64,000 bases of DNA from Phyllobacterium myrsinacearum (GTDB lineage: Bacteria; Pseudomonadota; Alphaproteobacteria; Rhizobiales; Rhizobiaceae): positions 310,001 to 374,000 of the forward strand of contig NZ_JACGXN010000003.1 of the NCBI RefSeq assembly GCF_014138285.1, given 5' to 3'. Position numbers and translations under genes: made by a program. Under the pieces are notes generated by a model. The model ran no database searches, was not told the DNA's origin, and worked only from the letters and a program-made list of their open reading frames with translations. Shown here one piece after another: positions 9,317-16,889 of this stretch. Each line of letters begins with the position of its first letter. Positions within the stretch are counted from its first letter, which is position 1.

Positions 9317-10510
9317 CTACTGGAGTACGGCGAGGGTTGTCTGTGCGCGTCGAAGGAAGACCGCTATAAGAAACCCGGCTGCTGCTGCCGCACCACCGAT
9401 CAGGAATACGCTGCCATATCCAGCCCTGTCAGCCAAAAGACCTGCCAAAGGACCAGTCAAGCCATAGGCAAGATCCTGAAACGCCGAGAACCCGCCCAAG
9501 GCTGTACCGCGCAGATGCGGATCCACAAGACGGACAACTTCCCTGCCCATCGCCGGAAAAATCAATGAGCAGCCGAGGCCCGTCAGAAACGCACCCAGAA
9601 GAGCGAGGATCGGATCGGTGGCACCCCAAATCAAGAACTGACCAACTGTTTCGACAGCCAGTGACCCGACCGCCACTGCCAGGCCACCCACGCGGTCCGG
9701 CAGATGACCGAACAGCACGCGAACCAGAACGAAACCGCCGCCGAAAGCCGTCAAACCCAGTGTTGAATAGCTCCAGCTTTGGTCACGAAAGTAGAGCGTG
9801 AAGAATGCCCCGATGGCTGCGAAGCCAATTCCCTGCAGGCAGATAATCGATCCATGTTGCCAAATCCTGCCAATCACGCTCCAGAAGGGCGGACGCTCGG
9901 CATCGGGATGCGGAGCAACAGCGGCAATGCGCCAAATTGCCAGTAACCCAAGGCACGGCAGCATCGCGCTGATTCCCATCACGACGGCAAAACCGAAACG
10001 GTCCAGCAGTACCAAACCGATGGGCCCGCCAATGGCGAGAGCACCATAAATGGCTGCACCGACCAAGGCCAGTACCCTGCCCGAACGGGCCGGACCGACC
10101 AGGCCTATACCCCAGCCGATCACCCCGACTGCGACCAGACTCTCGCCGAGCCCAAGAAGGAGCCGACCTGCAAGGAGGATCAGAAAAGCGTTTAATGGCA
10201 TGTTTAACAGAAGGCCCGCCGTCAGTGTGGTGAGCGCCCCCGCCACATAAAATACAAGACCTCGCCCTACTGCGGCTTTGGGGCCACGCCGGTCAGAAAA
10301 GCTACCCGCATGTCCTCGAGTGACAATAGTGGCAAAAAACGCAATGCCGACGCCCAGGCCAGCCCAGACGTTACTGAGTCCAAGTTCCTTGGATACGTAG
10401 ATCGGTACGATTGGAAGAGACATGCCGACGCAAAGATAAGAAATGAAAAGAACCGCAGTCAGCAATAATAAGCGGCCCTGCTGCGGATCGCGTGTCAATT
10501 GGAAAGCCAT
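9317..10510 (-). CDS. MFS transporter (YhhS-like efflux family)
   Basis: A 397-residue major facilitator with about twelve hydrophobic segments. The first helix region reads LPIVPIYVSKELGLSNVWAG, and the loop 2-3 motif is HAGSFSDRRGPKAAV, both close to the YhhS group. The frame is open to 10558, but ATG 10510 has GGAGAAT upstream and the right length. The substrate is unknown; relatives are proton-coupled exporters. A large hairpin (10552-10587) lies just upstream of the start and may be an operator or leader structure. Confidence 0.85.
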   Translation of the reverse strand: MAFQLTRDPQQGRLLLLTAVLFISYLCVGMSLPIVPIYVSKELGLSNVWAGLGVGIAFFATIVTRGHAGSFSDRRGPKAAVGRGLVFYVAGALTTLTAGLLLNMPLNAFLILLAGRLLLGLGESLVAVGVIGWGIGLVGPARSGRVLALVGAAIYGALAIGGPIGLVLLDRFGFAVVMGISAMLPCLGLLAIWRIAAVAPHPDAERPPFWSVIGRIWQHGSIICLQGIGFAAIGAFFTLYFRDQSWSYSTLGLTAFGGGFVLVRVLFGHLPDRVGGLAVAVGSLAVETVGQFLIWGATDPILALLGAFLTGLGCSLIFPAMGREVVRLVDPHLRGTALGGFSAFQDLAYGLTGPLAGLLADRAGYGSVFLIGGAAAAAGFLIAVFLRRAQTTLAVLQ

Positions 10511-10551
10511 GATATTCTCCGGCACTTCCTCGATCGACAGAGCGCAACATA

Positions 10552-10587
10552 AACGCACTCCGATCGACGAGGATCGTTGAGTGCGTT
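10552..10587. promoter_or_regulatory. Nested inverted repeat upstream of MFS gene
   Basis: AACGCACTC (10552-10560) pairs perfectly with GAGTGCGTT (10579-10587). An inner pair, CGATC (10561-10565) and GATCG (10572-10576), lies inside it. The 14-bp combined stem sits 41 bp upstream of the MFS start. It could be an operator for an unlinked repressor or an mRNA leader hairpin. Confidence 0.5.
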
Positions 10588-11117
10588 GGTTAACGTTGAA
10601 CGCTTACGGCCAATACAATTGGCGTCTGCCTTCATTAAGTAGACTCGGAGCGAGTGTCAACAGAGTGAGCGGCACAACCAGGGCTGCAATACACCTGCAC
10701 TTTCACACTTCGAAATTTGCTGACTTTCTCTCATCGCGCCTTGGCACCAGCATCTTCGCCAAAACCCAAACGGCAGGCCTCCAATTTGCGGTCAACAGTT
10801 CCGCAGAGCGAGCCTGTTGCGACTGTTTTCTCAAGGAAATCCAAGATTTGGGCAATGGTTCATGGTAGTTCGAGAGGATGTGAGTATGAAATATGGCTAT
10901 TCGGTTGTACTTTTAAACGGGCACGAACCAAAGCTCACCTCAGACCGTAAGCCACGATGAACACTCTAACTACCGTTCCGCCATGCAATGTCCGAAGAAG
11001 ACGCAGTGAAGTTGGGAAGCAAACCGGGATTTTCCCAGCGATTGCATCGATTTTCAGCGACTCTGCTTCCCTATGCAAAATTGCGGACGTACACGCCGGA
11101 AAACAGGACCGAGGCAA
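10588..11117. other. Intergenic region between MFS and cyclase genes
   Basis: About 530 bp in a divergent arrangement, expected to hold both promoters. Several open frames cross it but none shows a recognisable domain or a good ribosome binding site. I see no RNA gene or insertion sequence. Confidence 0.4.
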
Positions 11118-12344
11118 ATGACGACGAGAGAAACTGACGACAACCATGCCCGTTTCCCGCATGAACACCTTAAGTCCAGTTGCCTGGCGTCATATTTTCT
11201 GCAGATCAGCCAGAATCTCGTCAAGGCGTCGTTGGATGGGATGACTGATATCGAGATTACAGCGGTTCTGGGTACAAAACTGTTGGAGGCCGGTGTGAAC
11301 ATCTCAACTATTGAGATTGCCTGTGACGTCGTCGATCCTGAAGTGGAACTGCACCGGGTGCGATGGCATCAAAATACAGTCAATACGGGAAACACCAATC
11401 TTTCTGTCGATGTGTTCCCGCATATGCTGGAGGAGGATATAACGGTGCTCCGCCTCAATGCTGAAACCGGTCGATTTGCATCTGCCCTACAGGGAAGAGA
11501 TACGGATGCAATTGCGTTCGCCAACCATCTTGAACCCGATGTCACGATCGGTTTTTTTGATGATGTGATGAGTTTATTCGCCACGGAACAGCCCGGTGGA
11601 TTCAAACCCTCAGACATTGACTTGCTTCATCTCGTGACGCCCGTTTTCGCGCTGGCGCTGGGCGCACGGTTAAACGCCGCTGCTGCGCGCACCCTGCTCC
11701 AGACCTATCTTGGGAGCAATGCTGCAACAGCAATGCTTGACGGACGCGTGGGGCTTGGTGAAGTCGAGGAAATTCGCGCCATTGTGCTTTTTTGTGATTT
11801 GGTCGATTTTACCCATATGACAGAGATGCTTGATGCCCAATCGCTCATCAGCGATCTCAATCTTTTCTTCGAGACGGTCACGAGACCTCTATCGCGCGCT
11901 GGCGGGCAGGTGTCTGGATATGTTGGTGATGGCGTTGTCATGTTCTTCCCGATTCCCGATCCTGCCAACGAGAGGGCCTTGTGTGCCACGGCGGTAAATG
12001 CTGCCTTGGAAGGCCTAAAAGCATTGGACGTGTTGAACGCCAGCTCGTCACGAGATAAGAATCCGCAATTGCGTGCCCGAGTTGGAATCGACATAGGGGA
12101 AGTCGTGCACGGCAACATCGGTTCAGCTGGCAGATTCTCGTTTACGATCATCGGCTCACCGGTCAACCGGGCCGCCCGTCTGCAAGTCCTCGCCAAGGAT
12201 CTCGGTGCAGAGCTGCTCATGACTTCTGACCTTGCCGGTAAGGCCGGCGTACGATGCAACACATTCGGCAATCATGCATTGAGAGGGTTTGACAACCCTG
12301 TAGATGTTGTCGGGTTTGGCAACTCTACCGGTTTCAGCAAATGA
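11118..12344 (+). CDS. Class III adenylate/guanylate cyclase
   Basis: A 408-residue protein with an uncharacterised N-terminal region (about 1-215) and a C-terminal class III cyclase catalytic domain. The metal-binding aspartates are D227 in LFCDLVDFTHM and D271 in GYVGDGVVMFF. The transition-state residues N350 and R354 lie in TIIGSPVNRAARLQ. The purine-contacting lysine normally found two residues before the (I/V)GD motif is a glycine here (SGYVGDG), and the partner position is T343. Nucleotide specificity is therefore open. No membrane segment is evident. ATG 11118 follows CGAGG; the frame is open back to 11073. Confidence 0.87.
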   Translation: MTTRETDDNHARFPHEHLKSSCLASYFLQISQNLVKASLDGMTDIEITAVLGTKLLEAGVNISTIEIACDVVDPEVELHRVRWHQNTVNTGNTNLSVDVFPHMLEEDITVLRLNAETGRFASALQGRDTDAIAFANHLEPDVTIGFFDDVMSLFATEQPGGFKPSDIDLLHLVTPVFALALGARLNAAAARTLLQTYLGSNAATAMLDGRVGLGEVEEIRAIVLFCDLVDFTHMTEMLDAQSLISDLNLFFETVTRPLSRAGGQVSGYVGDGVVMFFPIPDPANERALCATAVNAALEGLKALDVLNASSSRDKNPQLRARVGIDIGEVVHGNIGSAGRFSFTIIGSPVNRAARLQVLAKDLGAELLMTSDLAGKAGVRCNTFGNHALRGFDNPVDVVGFGNSTGFSK

Positions 12345-12483
12345 TGTTGAAACAGGGTCATTCTACATTCGGCCTATTCGGCAACAAATTGTGGCTGACA
12401 CGGGCATCGGAAGTGAACCACATACCCGTGTAAGAATGTCTCTGGTCAGTTCCGGGGGCCTTGATGAAATGTTCATTGCGCGG

Positions 12484-12816
12484 TCAACGCCTGTCACGAA
12501 CGCGTCGTAGCACCATACCGCCATGATGCAAGGTGTCTTCGTCAACGAAGTCGCCATCTGCAGTGAATCCTGTATCGTCCCAATATTCAATATGATTACC
12601 CTTTATTTCGTAACGCCCCTGATAGGCGCTTTCTCGAAGGCCGCGCGCTTCGTCGTAGCGGCCATTGGGCAGCAACTCGTGCCGCACATGATTGTCGTCG
12701 GTCACCCACATGCCAACATAAGGATGCGTCTTCTCTGTCATCGTCGTCTCCGCATGCAAAGAGGAAGAAGTGGCGGCCGCGAGGACCACCGCCATTGGCT
12801 TCAGGAGCGCGCGCAT
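12484..12816 (-). CDS. Atu4866-family secreted protein
   Basis: A 110-residue protein. It has an N-terminal signal peptide (basic start, hydrophobic run, LHAE cleavage-like site near residue 23) followed by the Atu4866 domain: YVGMWVTDDNHVRHELLPNG, then ARGLRESAYQGRYEIKG and HIEYWDDTGFTADGDFVD. The family folds as a small beta barrel of unknown function and is often found beside short-chain dehydrogenases. Its ATG overlaps the stop of the upstream SDR gene by one base (TGATG), so it is translationally coupled to it. Confidence 0.9.
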   Translation of the reverse strand: MRALLKPMAVVLAAATSSSLHAETTMTEKTHPYVGMWVTDDNHVRHELLPNGRYDEARGLRESAYQGRYEIKGNHIEYWDDTGFTADGDFVDEDTLHHGGMVLRRVRDRR

Positions 12817-13547
12817 CAATAAAGTGTCACGCTCGTGGGTCGCACCACCAGCTCGTTGACGTCGACGTCATCAGGCTGCTCGATTGCATAACGCACTGCC
12901 CGGCCGATGGCGTCGGGCTGAAGCCCAACCGCGCGCCAGATCTTCATTGCGGCGGCCGCATCCGGATCGGTGATGGTATTGGCCAATTCACTTTCAACCA
13001 CCCCGGGATGAATGCAGGTGACACGGATATTGGTATGTTCCTGACGCAAGCCGTCTGAAATCGCCCGCACTGCAAACTTCGTTCCACAATAGACAGCAGC
13101 GTTTGGCGATGCAGCCAGCGCACCGATCGAAGCGATATTGATGATATGACCGGAGCCGCGTGCAACCATTTCAGGCAGTACGGCCGCGATGCCATAGAGC
13201 ACACCCTTGATGTTAACATCGATCATCCGGTCCCACTCGTCGACCTTCAGTGCGGCCAGAGGCGACAGCGGCATGATACCGGCATTGTTGACGATAACGT
13301 CGACCTGACCGAAGAGTTCGCGGCCCGCCTCGGCAAAAGCTGCAACATCGGCGCGATCCGTCACATCCAGTCGACGCGTTTCGACGCGGGCGCCGCTGCT
13401 GCGCAGTTCCCCTGCCAGAGCTTCCAGCCGGTCAGTACGGCGGGCGCCGAGCATGAGTGTGGCACCAGCCGCAGCGAGTTCGCGCGCAATTCCGGCACCG
13501 ATGCCGCTGGATGCGCCAGTAATAAGAATAGTCTTCTCAAGGGCCAT
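12816..13547 (-). CDS. Short-chain dehydrogenase/reductase
   Basis: A 243-residue classical SDR. It carries the cofactor motif TGASSGIGAGIA (residues 10-21), NNAG for the active site core, catalytic Ser in INIASIGALAAS and the YCGTK pair (YxxxK). The ATG at 13547 has GGAG upstream; an earlier start at 13562 is possible. The gene is first in a two-gene unit with the Atu4866 protein and divergent from a LysR gene, its probable regulator. The substrate is unknown. NADP preference is suggested by the basic ARRTDR after beta-2. Confidence 0.9.
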   Translation of the reverse strand: MALEKTILITGASSGIGAGIARELAAAGATLMLGARRTDRLEALAGELRSSGARVETRRLDVTDRADVAAFAEAGRELFGQVDVIVNNAGIMPLSPLAALKVDEWDRMIDVNIKGVLYGIAAVLPEMVARGSGHIINIASIGALAASPNAAVYCGTKFAVRAISDGLRQEHTNIRVTCIHPGVVESELANTITDPDAAAAMKIWRAVGLQPDAIGRAVRYAIEQPDDVDVNELVVRPTSVTLY

Positions 13548-13684
13548 GATTGTTATCTCCATTTGCTTTTCCCGGCCAGCAACCCTTTTGGGAAGACTGG
13601 TTGGGCTGGACCTGGAAACTAATCCCGTTCTATTGTATCGAGAATACTGTCATTACTCGACGCAGTGGTTAGAGGGGATAAACA

Positions 13685-14590
13685 ATGAAGCCGGATCTTA
13701 ATGAGTTGACGGTATTCGCGGTGGTCGCCGAGCAGCGGAACTTCCGTGCCGCAGCAGACCATCTGGGGGTGACGCGCTCTGCGGTCAGTCAGTTGATCCG
13801 GCGGCTTGAAGACAGGATAGGCATCGGGCTTGTGCACCGCACGACACGCAGCGTCAGTCTGACAGAGGCGGGGGAACAGCTTCTTGCCGAAATTGCCCCG
13901 GCTATCGCCACGATTCAGGCTGCCGTGGGCGCGGCGCGCGATCTGGGACGCCAGCCACGCGGGCAATTGCGGCTGACGGTATCATCCATTGCCGAAAGTT
14001 TTCTCTCAGGCCCGCTTCTGGCGGGGTTTGCGGAGGCTTTTCCAGACGTGGAACTCGATGTGCTCGTCACTGACGATGAGATTGATATCATCAAAGAGGG
14101 CTACGACGCGGCTGTACGACTTGAGGAGGTCATTGAACAAAACATGATCGCCCTTCCCGTCTCCGGCGACCAACGTCAGCTTGCGGTTTGTGCGCCAAGC
14201 TATCTGAAGCGCCGGCAAACCCCAAATCATCCGCGCGATCTGGCGGCCCATCGTTGCATCAACTGGCGGCCGAGCCCTCGCGTCGCCCCTTTTCGTTGGG
14301 AGTTTACCGAAGCGGGACGAGAGTTCACCGTCGATGTTCGGGCTGAAATCACAACCAATGACATGGGACTTATGGTCCGCCTCGCCGTGGCCGGTGGGGG
14401 GATCACCTTCGGCATGGAGGAAACATTTCGCCAGCATATCGAGCGTGGTGAGCTTGTTCCGTTGTTAGAGGACTTCTGCACCAAATTTCCAGGATTTTAC
14501 ATTTGCTATCCGAGCCGAAGGAATCTTGCGCCAAAGCTGCGGGCGCTGCTGGACTATATCCAGAACCGTCGCCGTCAGTTTGCACTTTGA
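13685..14590 (+). CDS. LysR-family regulator
   Basis: A 301-residue LysR-type protein. The N-terminal helix-turn-helix reads FRAAADHLGVTRSAVSQLIR, followed by RTTRSVSLTEAG. The effector domain ends with LVPLLEDFCTKFPGFYICYP, usual for the group acting on SDR or quinone reductase genes. GAGGGGAT precedes the start. It is divergent from the SDR/Atu4866 pair. A short GTAT-N5-ATAC repeat at 13635-13647 is a possible but weak binding site. Confidence 0.9.
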   Translation: MKPDLNELTVFAVVAEQRNFRAAADHLGVTRSAVSQLIRRLEDRIGIGLVHRTTRSVSLTEAGEQLLAEIAPAIATIQAAVGAARDLGRQPRGQLRLTVSSIAESFLSGPLLAGFAEAFPDVELDVLVTDDEIDIIKEGYDAAVRLEEVIEQNMIALPVSGDQRQLAVCAPSYLKRRQTPNHPRDLAAHRCINWRPSPRVAPFRWEFTEAGREFTVDVRAEITTNDMGLMVRLAVAGGGITFGMEETFRQHIERGELVPLLEDFCTKFPGFYICYPSRRNLAPKLRALLDYIQNRRRQFAL

Positions 14591-14833
14591 TATGGCGAGC
14601 GAGCTCCGTTGAGCCCGGGGTTCCTTCATGGGTCTCTTCTTGAAAATGCCACATCTCAAGCCCACGTTTTGGTCGTTGTCGCTCTCCAGTGTCAACGCGA
14701 GGCTCGGCAATCCCATCCCCGTTATTGTCGGGCCTCTTCTATGACACGGTCTCGCCAGTCATTGGGGCCTTCTCCGTTTGTTGAAAGCTAAGGGGAAATC
14801 GTGGTTCAGTCTTAGAGGCACGCTGTCGCCATA

Positions 14834-14860
14834 CAAAAACGCCCGCATTGAAAGCGGGCG
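14834..14860 (-). terminator. Intrinsic terminator of the DUF1127 gene
   Basis: On the minus strand CGCCCGC and GCGGGCG form a 7-bp GC stem with a 7-nt loop. A TTTTT run follows directly. It lies 34 bp beyond the DUF1127 stop. Confidence 0.85.
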
Positions 14861-14893
14861 TCGAACAGTTGCTGGTCAGTTGGTCCAGTGTGA

Positions 14894-15040
14894 TTAGCGG
14901 GTAACCGATGCGCGGGCAACACTACGGATGTCGGCGCGGTCAATACCCAGATCCTGCAGTTCACGGCTGGACATGCGGCCAAGTTCGGTAACGGTCTGAC
15001 GGAACTTGAGCCAGTTGTTGAAGGAGCGTGCTACGTTCAT
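14894..15040 (-). CDS. DUF1127 small protein
   Basis: A 48-residue basic protein. It begins MNVARSFNNWLKFRQT and continues LGRMSSRELQDLGIDRADI, the DUF1127 signature, ending SVARASVTR. AAGGGGA precedes the ATG at a good distance, and a strong terminator follows. Small DUF1127 proteins of alphaproteobacteria are RNA-binding or phosphate/carbon-linked regulators in the few studied cases; no specific role is inferred. The leader contains a near-perfect 21-bp palindrome (15059-15079). Confidence 0.92.
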   Translation of the reverse strand: MNVARSFNNWLKFRQTVTELGRMSSRELQDLGIDRADIRSVARASVTR

Positions 15041-15058
15041 GATAATCCCCTTTCTGAG

Positions 15059-15079
15059 GGCTGTCTGACGTCAGCAGCC
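15059..15079. promoter_or_regulatory. Near-perfect palindrome in the DUF1127 leader
   Basis: The 21-bp site has a central CTGACGTCAG flanked by GGCTG and CAGCC-type ends with one mismatched pair. It lies about 20 bp upstream of the DUF1127 start codon, so it may be an operator or a leader hairpin. Confidence 0.5.
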
Positions 15080-15382
15080 TTGCTTGGCCCCGGCGTCGTT
15101 TCGATGAGTGGGATATAAGCCTTTCAATCGGTTTAAAACAGGCACAATCCCTCATTCCACCTATGCATCCGGCGCAATGGTCGTCAAAGTCATGATCGCA
15201 TCAGACTGCACCAATTCAATTTTTGAACTGGCTTGATAGTTGCCTCGGGCCGAATACGTGACCATGGCGGGCGAACCATTTTATCCCTGCGAACAAAAGC
15301 TATGGATAAACTCCATAGCGTAATATGACCGAGGCAAACGTCTTTATTGACGAGCGCGAGCAAGGCTCCGGCCAGCTCATTT

Positions 15383-15703
15383 TCAGGCGCTCGATGACAG
15401 TTTCATCATCACAAGTCCTGCAATGATCCGGCTTGCCGCGGCAATCCGCATGGGGCTGGCCAGCTCACCAAGTATCAGGATACCCACAAGGAAAGCCCCA
15501 ACTGCACCTATTCCAGTCCAGATTGTATAGGCTGTGCCCAAAGGTAGCGTACGCATGGCCAAAGAGAGCAAAGCAAAGCTGCCAAACATGAATATGATCG
15601 TCACAATCGTTGGGATTAAGACCGTAAAACCATCCGATTTTTTCATCGAATAGGCCCAAATGATTTCCAGTATTCCAGCCGTAACGAGATAGACCCAAGC
15701 CAT
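15383..15703 (-). CDS. sugE: SugE/Gdx-type SMR transporter (guanidinium exporter)
   Basis: A 106-residue small multidrug resistance protein with four transmembrane helices. The Gdx-type residues are present: G10, E13 and W16 in the first helix, followed by MKKSDGF, then LAMRTLPLGTAYTIWTGIGA in helix 3. The glutamate carries protons and cation. By family, SugE/Gdx proteins export guanidinium in exchange for protons. The leader holds two hairpins with ACGR loops (15723-15766), which supports guanidine as substrate and inducer. It lies 105 bp downstream of the atpB-like gene on the same strand and may be cotranscribed with it. Confidence 0.92.
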   Translation of the reverse strand: MAWVYLVTAGILEIIWAYSMKKSDGFTVLIPTIVTIIFMFGSFALLSLAMRTLPLGTAYTIWTGIGAVGAFLVGILILGELASPMRIAAASRIIAGLVMMKLSSSA

Positions 15704-15722
15704 AGTGTAAACCTTTCAAAAC

Positions 15723-15766
15723 TCGGGCCGTCCCGAACATTCAACCCGGTTGGGGAGGTCGTCCTC
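15723..15766 (-). promoter_or_regulatory. Guanidine-II (mini-ykkC) riboswitch, sugE leader
   Basis: On the minus strand two short hairpins follow each other. P1 is GAGG-ACGA-CCTC (15766-15755). P2 is TCGGG-ACGG-CCCGA (15736-15723). Both have the GG-ACGR-CC core that defines guanidine-II riboswitches, joined by an 18-nt linker and followed by AAAGG before the start. The genetic context (SugE/Gdx) matches the known use of this class. Confidence 0.88.
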
Positions 15767-15773
15767 TGATCGA

Positions 15774-15799
15774 AAGCGTAGATCCATGGATCTCCGCTT
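15774..15799. repeat. 26-bp inverted repeat between atpB-like gene and riboswitch
   Basis: The core AGATCCATGGATCT is a perfect 14-bp palindrome. It is extended by AAGCG and CGCTT with one mismatched pair on each side of the core. It could weaken read-through from atpB or terminate it, but only TTT follows on the minus strand. Confidence 0.5.
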
Positions 15800-15808
15800 A
15801 CACCCGGT

Positions 15809-16558
15809 TCAATGTCCCGGATGAAGCGCGTCATTTAGATACATGCAGGTAAGCATCGTAAAGACATAAGCCTGAATGACAGACATCATCATTTCGAGTG
15901 CAGTGAGCGCGACGGTCATGGCCAGGGGCAAGAGCGCACCAAGGATACCGATCGCACCAAATCCGCCAAGGGAGACGACAAATCCCGCGAACACTTTCAA
16001 AGTGATATGTCCTGCCAGCATCACCGAAAACAGACGCACGGAGTGGCTGATCGGCCGCGATATATAAGAGACCATCTCAATCGGAACGATAATGGGGGCA
16101 AGCACAAGCGGCACGCCGCCGGGCATAAAAAGCCTGAAGAAACCAAAGCCGTTCCGGACAATGCCGTAGAGCGTGACCGTGCAGAAAACGATCATCGCAA
16201 GTGCAAACGTTACGATGAGATGACTGGTAACGGTGAATGCATAAGGGAAAATACCGATGAGGTTGGCCACCAGTACGAACATGAACAGGGAAAAGACAAG
16301 AGGGAAAAAACGCATTCCCTGTTCCCCTGCATTATCGCGCAAGGTTTTTGCAACAAACTCATAGAGCATTTCAGAAGACGATTGCCATCTGTTTGGAACA
16401 AGCTTCCTGCCATTCGTAGAAAGGAAGAGAAATACGCTTGCGACTACGACCGTTACAACCATATAGGCTGACGAATTCGTAAAGGCGATTTCCCAACCGC
16501 CGATTTCGCCAAAACTGACAAGTGATTTGATTTCGAACTGCTCGATCGGACCTGCCAT
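15809..16558 (-). CDS. atpB: Orphan F0 ATP synthase subunit a paralogue
   Basis: A 249-residue full-length subunit a with about five to six helices. It reads [20 protein letters not shown], then [18 protein letters not shown], and ends [17 protein letters not shown]. The essential helix arginine is kept (R175), H184 follows, and E222 and Q229 are present. The RLFxN asparagine of ordinary subunits is V179. No atpE, atpF or atpI gene is near; alphaproteobacterial F0 genes normally cluster. The leader contains a guanidine-II-like riboswitch with a good promoter just upstream, and sugE follows. This suggests a specialised paralogue expressed with guanidinium export; the biochemical role is unknown. 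Confidence 0.9.
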   Translation of the reverse strand: MAGPIEQFEIKSLVSFGEIGGWEIAFTNSSAYMVVTVVVASVFLFLSTNGRKLVPNRWQSSSEMLYEFVAKTLRDNAGEQGMRFFPLVFSLFMFVLVANLIGIFPYAFTVTSHLIVTFALAMIVFCTVTLYGIVRNGFGFFRLFMPGGVPLVLAPIIVPIEMVSYISRPISHSVRLFSVMLAGHITLKVFAGFVVSLGGFGAIGILGALLPLAMTVALTALEMMMSVIQAYVFTMLTCMYLNDALHPGH

Positions 16559-16577
16559 AGGAACCCCCTTTTATGGA

Positions 16578-16620
16578 GGGGCCGTCCCCGATGGTGCGCA
16601 TCGACACAGGTCGTCCTGTG
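16578..16620 (-). promoter_or_regulatory. Guanidine-II (mini-ykkC)-like riboswitch, atpB-paralogue leader
   Basis: On the minus strand P1 is CACAGG-ACGA-CCTGTG (16620-16605) and P2 is GGGG-ACGG-CCCC (16589-16578). Both loops match ACGR and both stems close with GG/CC, as in the sugE leader. The linker is 15 nt. The 3' strand of P2 (CCCC) could instead pair with the GGGGG of the ribosome binding site that follows, giving a simple translational switch. The riboswitch class is well known; its link to an atpB gene is, to my knowledge, unusual. Confidence 0.82.
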
Positions 16621-16627
16621 CCCGGTT

Positions 16628-16656
16628 CTAATAGAATCGAATCTGACGGCTGACAA
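16628..16656 (-). promoter_or_regulatory. Sigma-70-type promoter for the atpB-paralogue/sugE unit
   Basis: On the minus strand TTGTCA (16656-16651) and TATTAG (16633-16628) are separated by 17 nt. The predicted start near 16621 would place riboswitch hairpin P1 at the very 5' end of the transcript. Confidence 0.6.
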
Positions 16657-16889
16657 GGCCATCGAAAACAATTGCCCAGAGAAAATGCCACCGAGGACGC
16701 AGCCCTCCTGGTCAATGGCTCGACTATCGTGATCAATAATTCCACACCACCCGATTGTTTGCTTGAACTTGCAATGAGAGTTGCTGTGGCGAAATTCCTG
16801 ACATTTGCTAAGATGCCCAGCCGAGATGCCATTCCCGCCAGCGTAGCTGAGTCCCTCGCCCTCCTTCCCGTTGTTACCCCGAGTGAGCC

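Noticed and set aside
9146-9568. Plus-strand open frame before and across the MFS gene
   Set aside because: It runs antisense through the MFS gene, has no recognised domain and no good ribosome binding site.
13635-13647. GTAT-N5-ATAC as LysR box
   Set aside because: Arms of only four bases, common by chance; mentioned in the LysR entry but not listed as a site.
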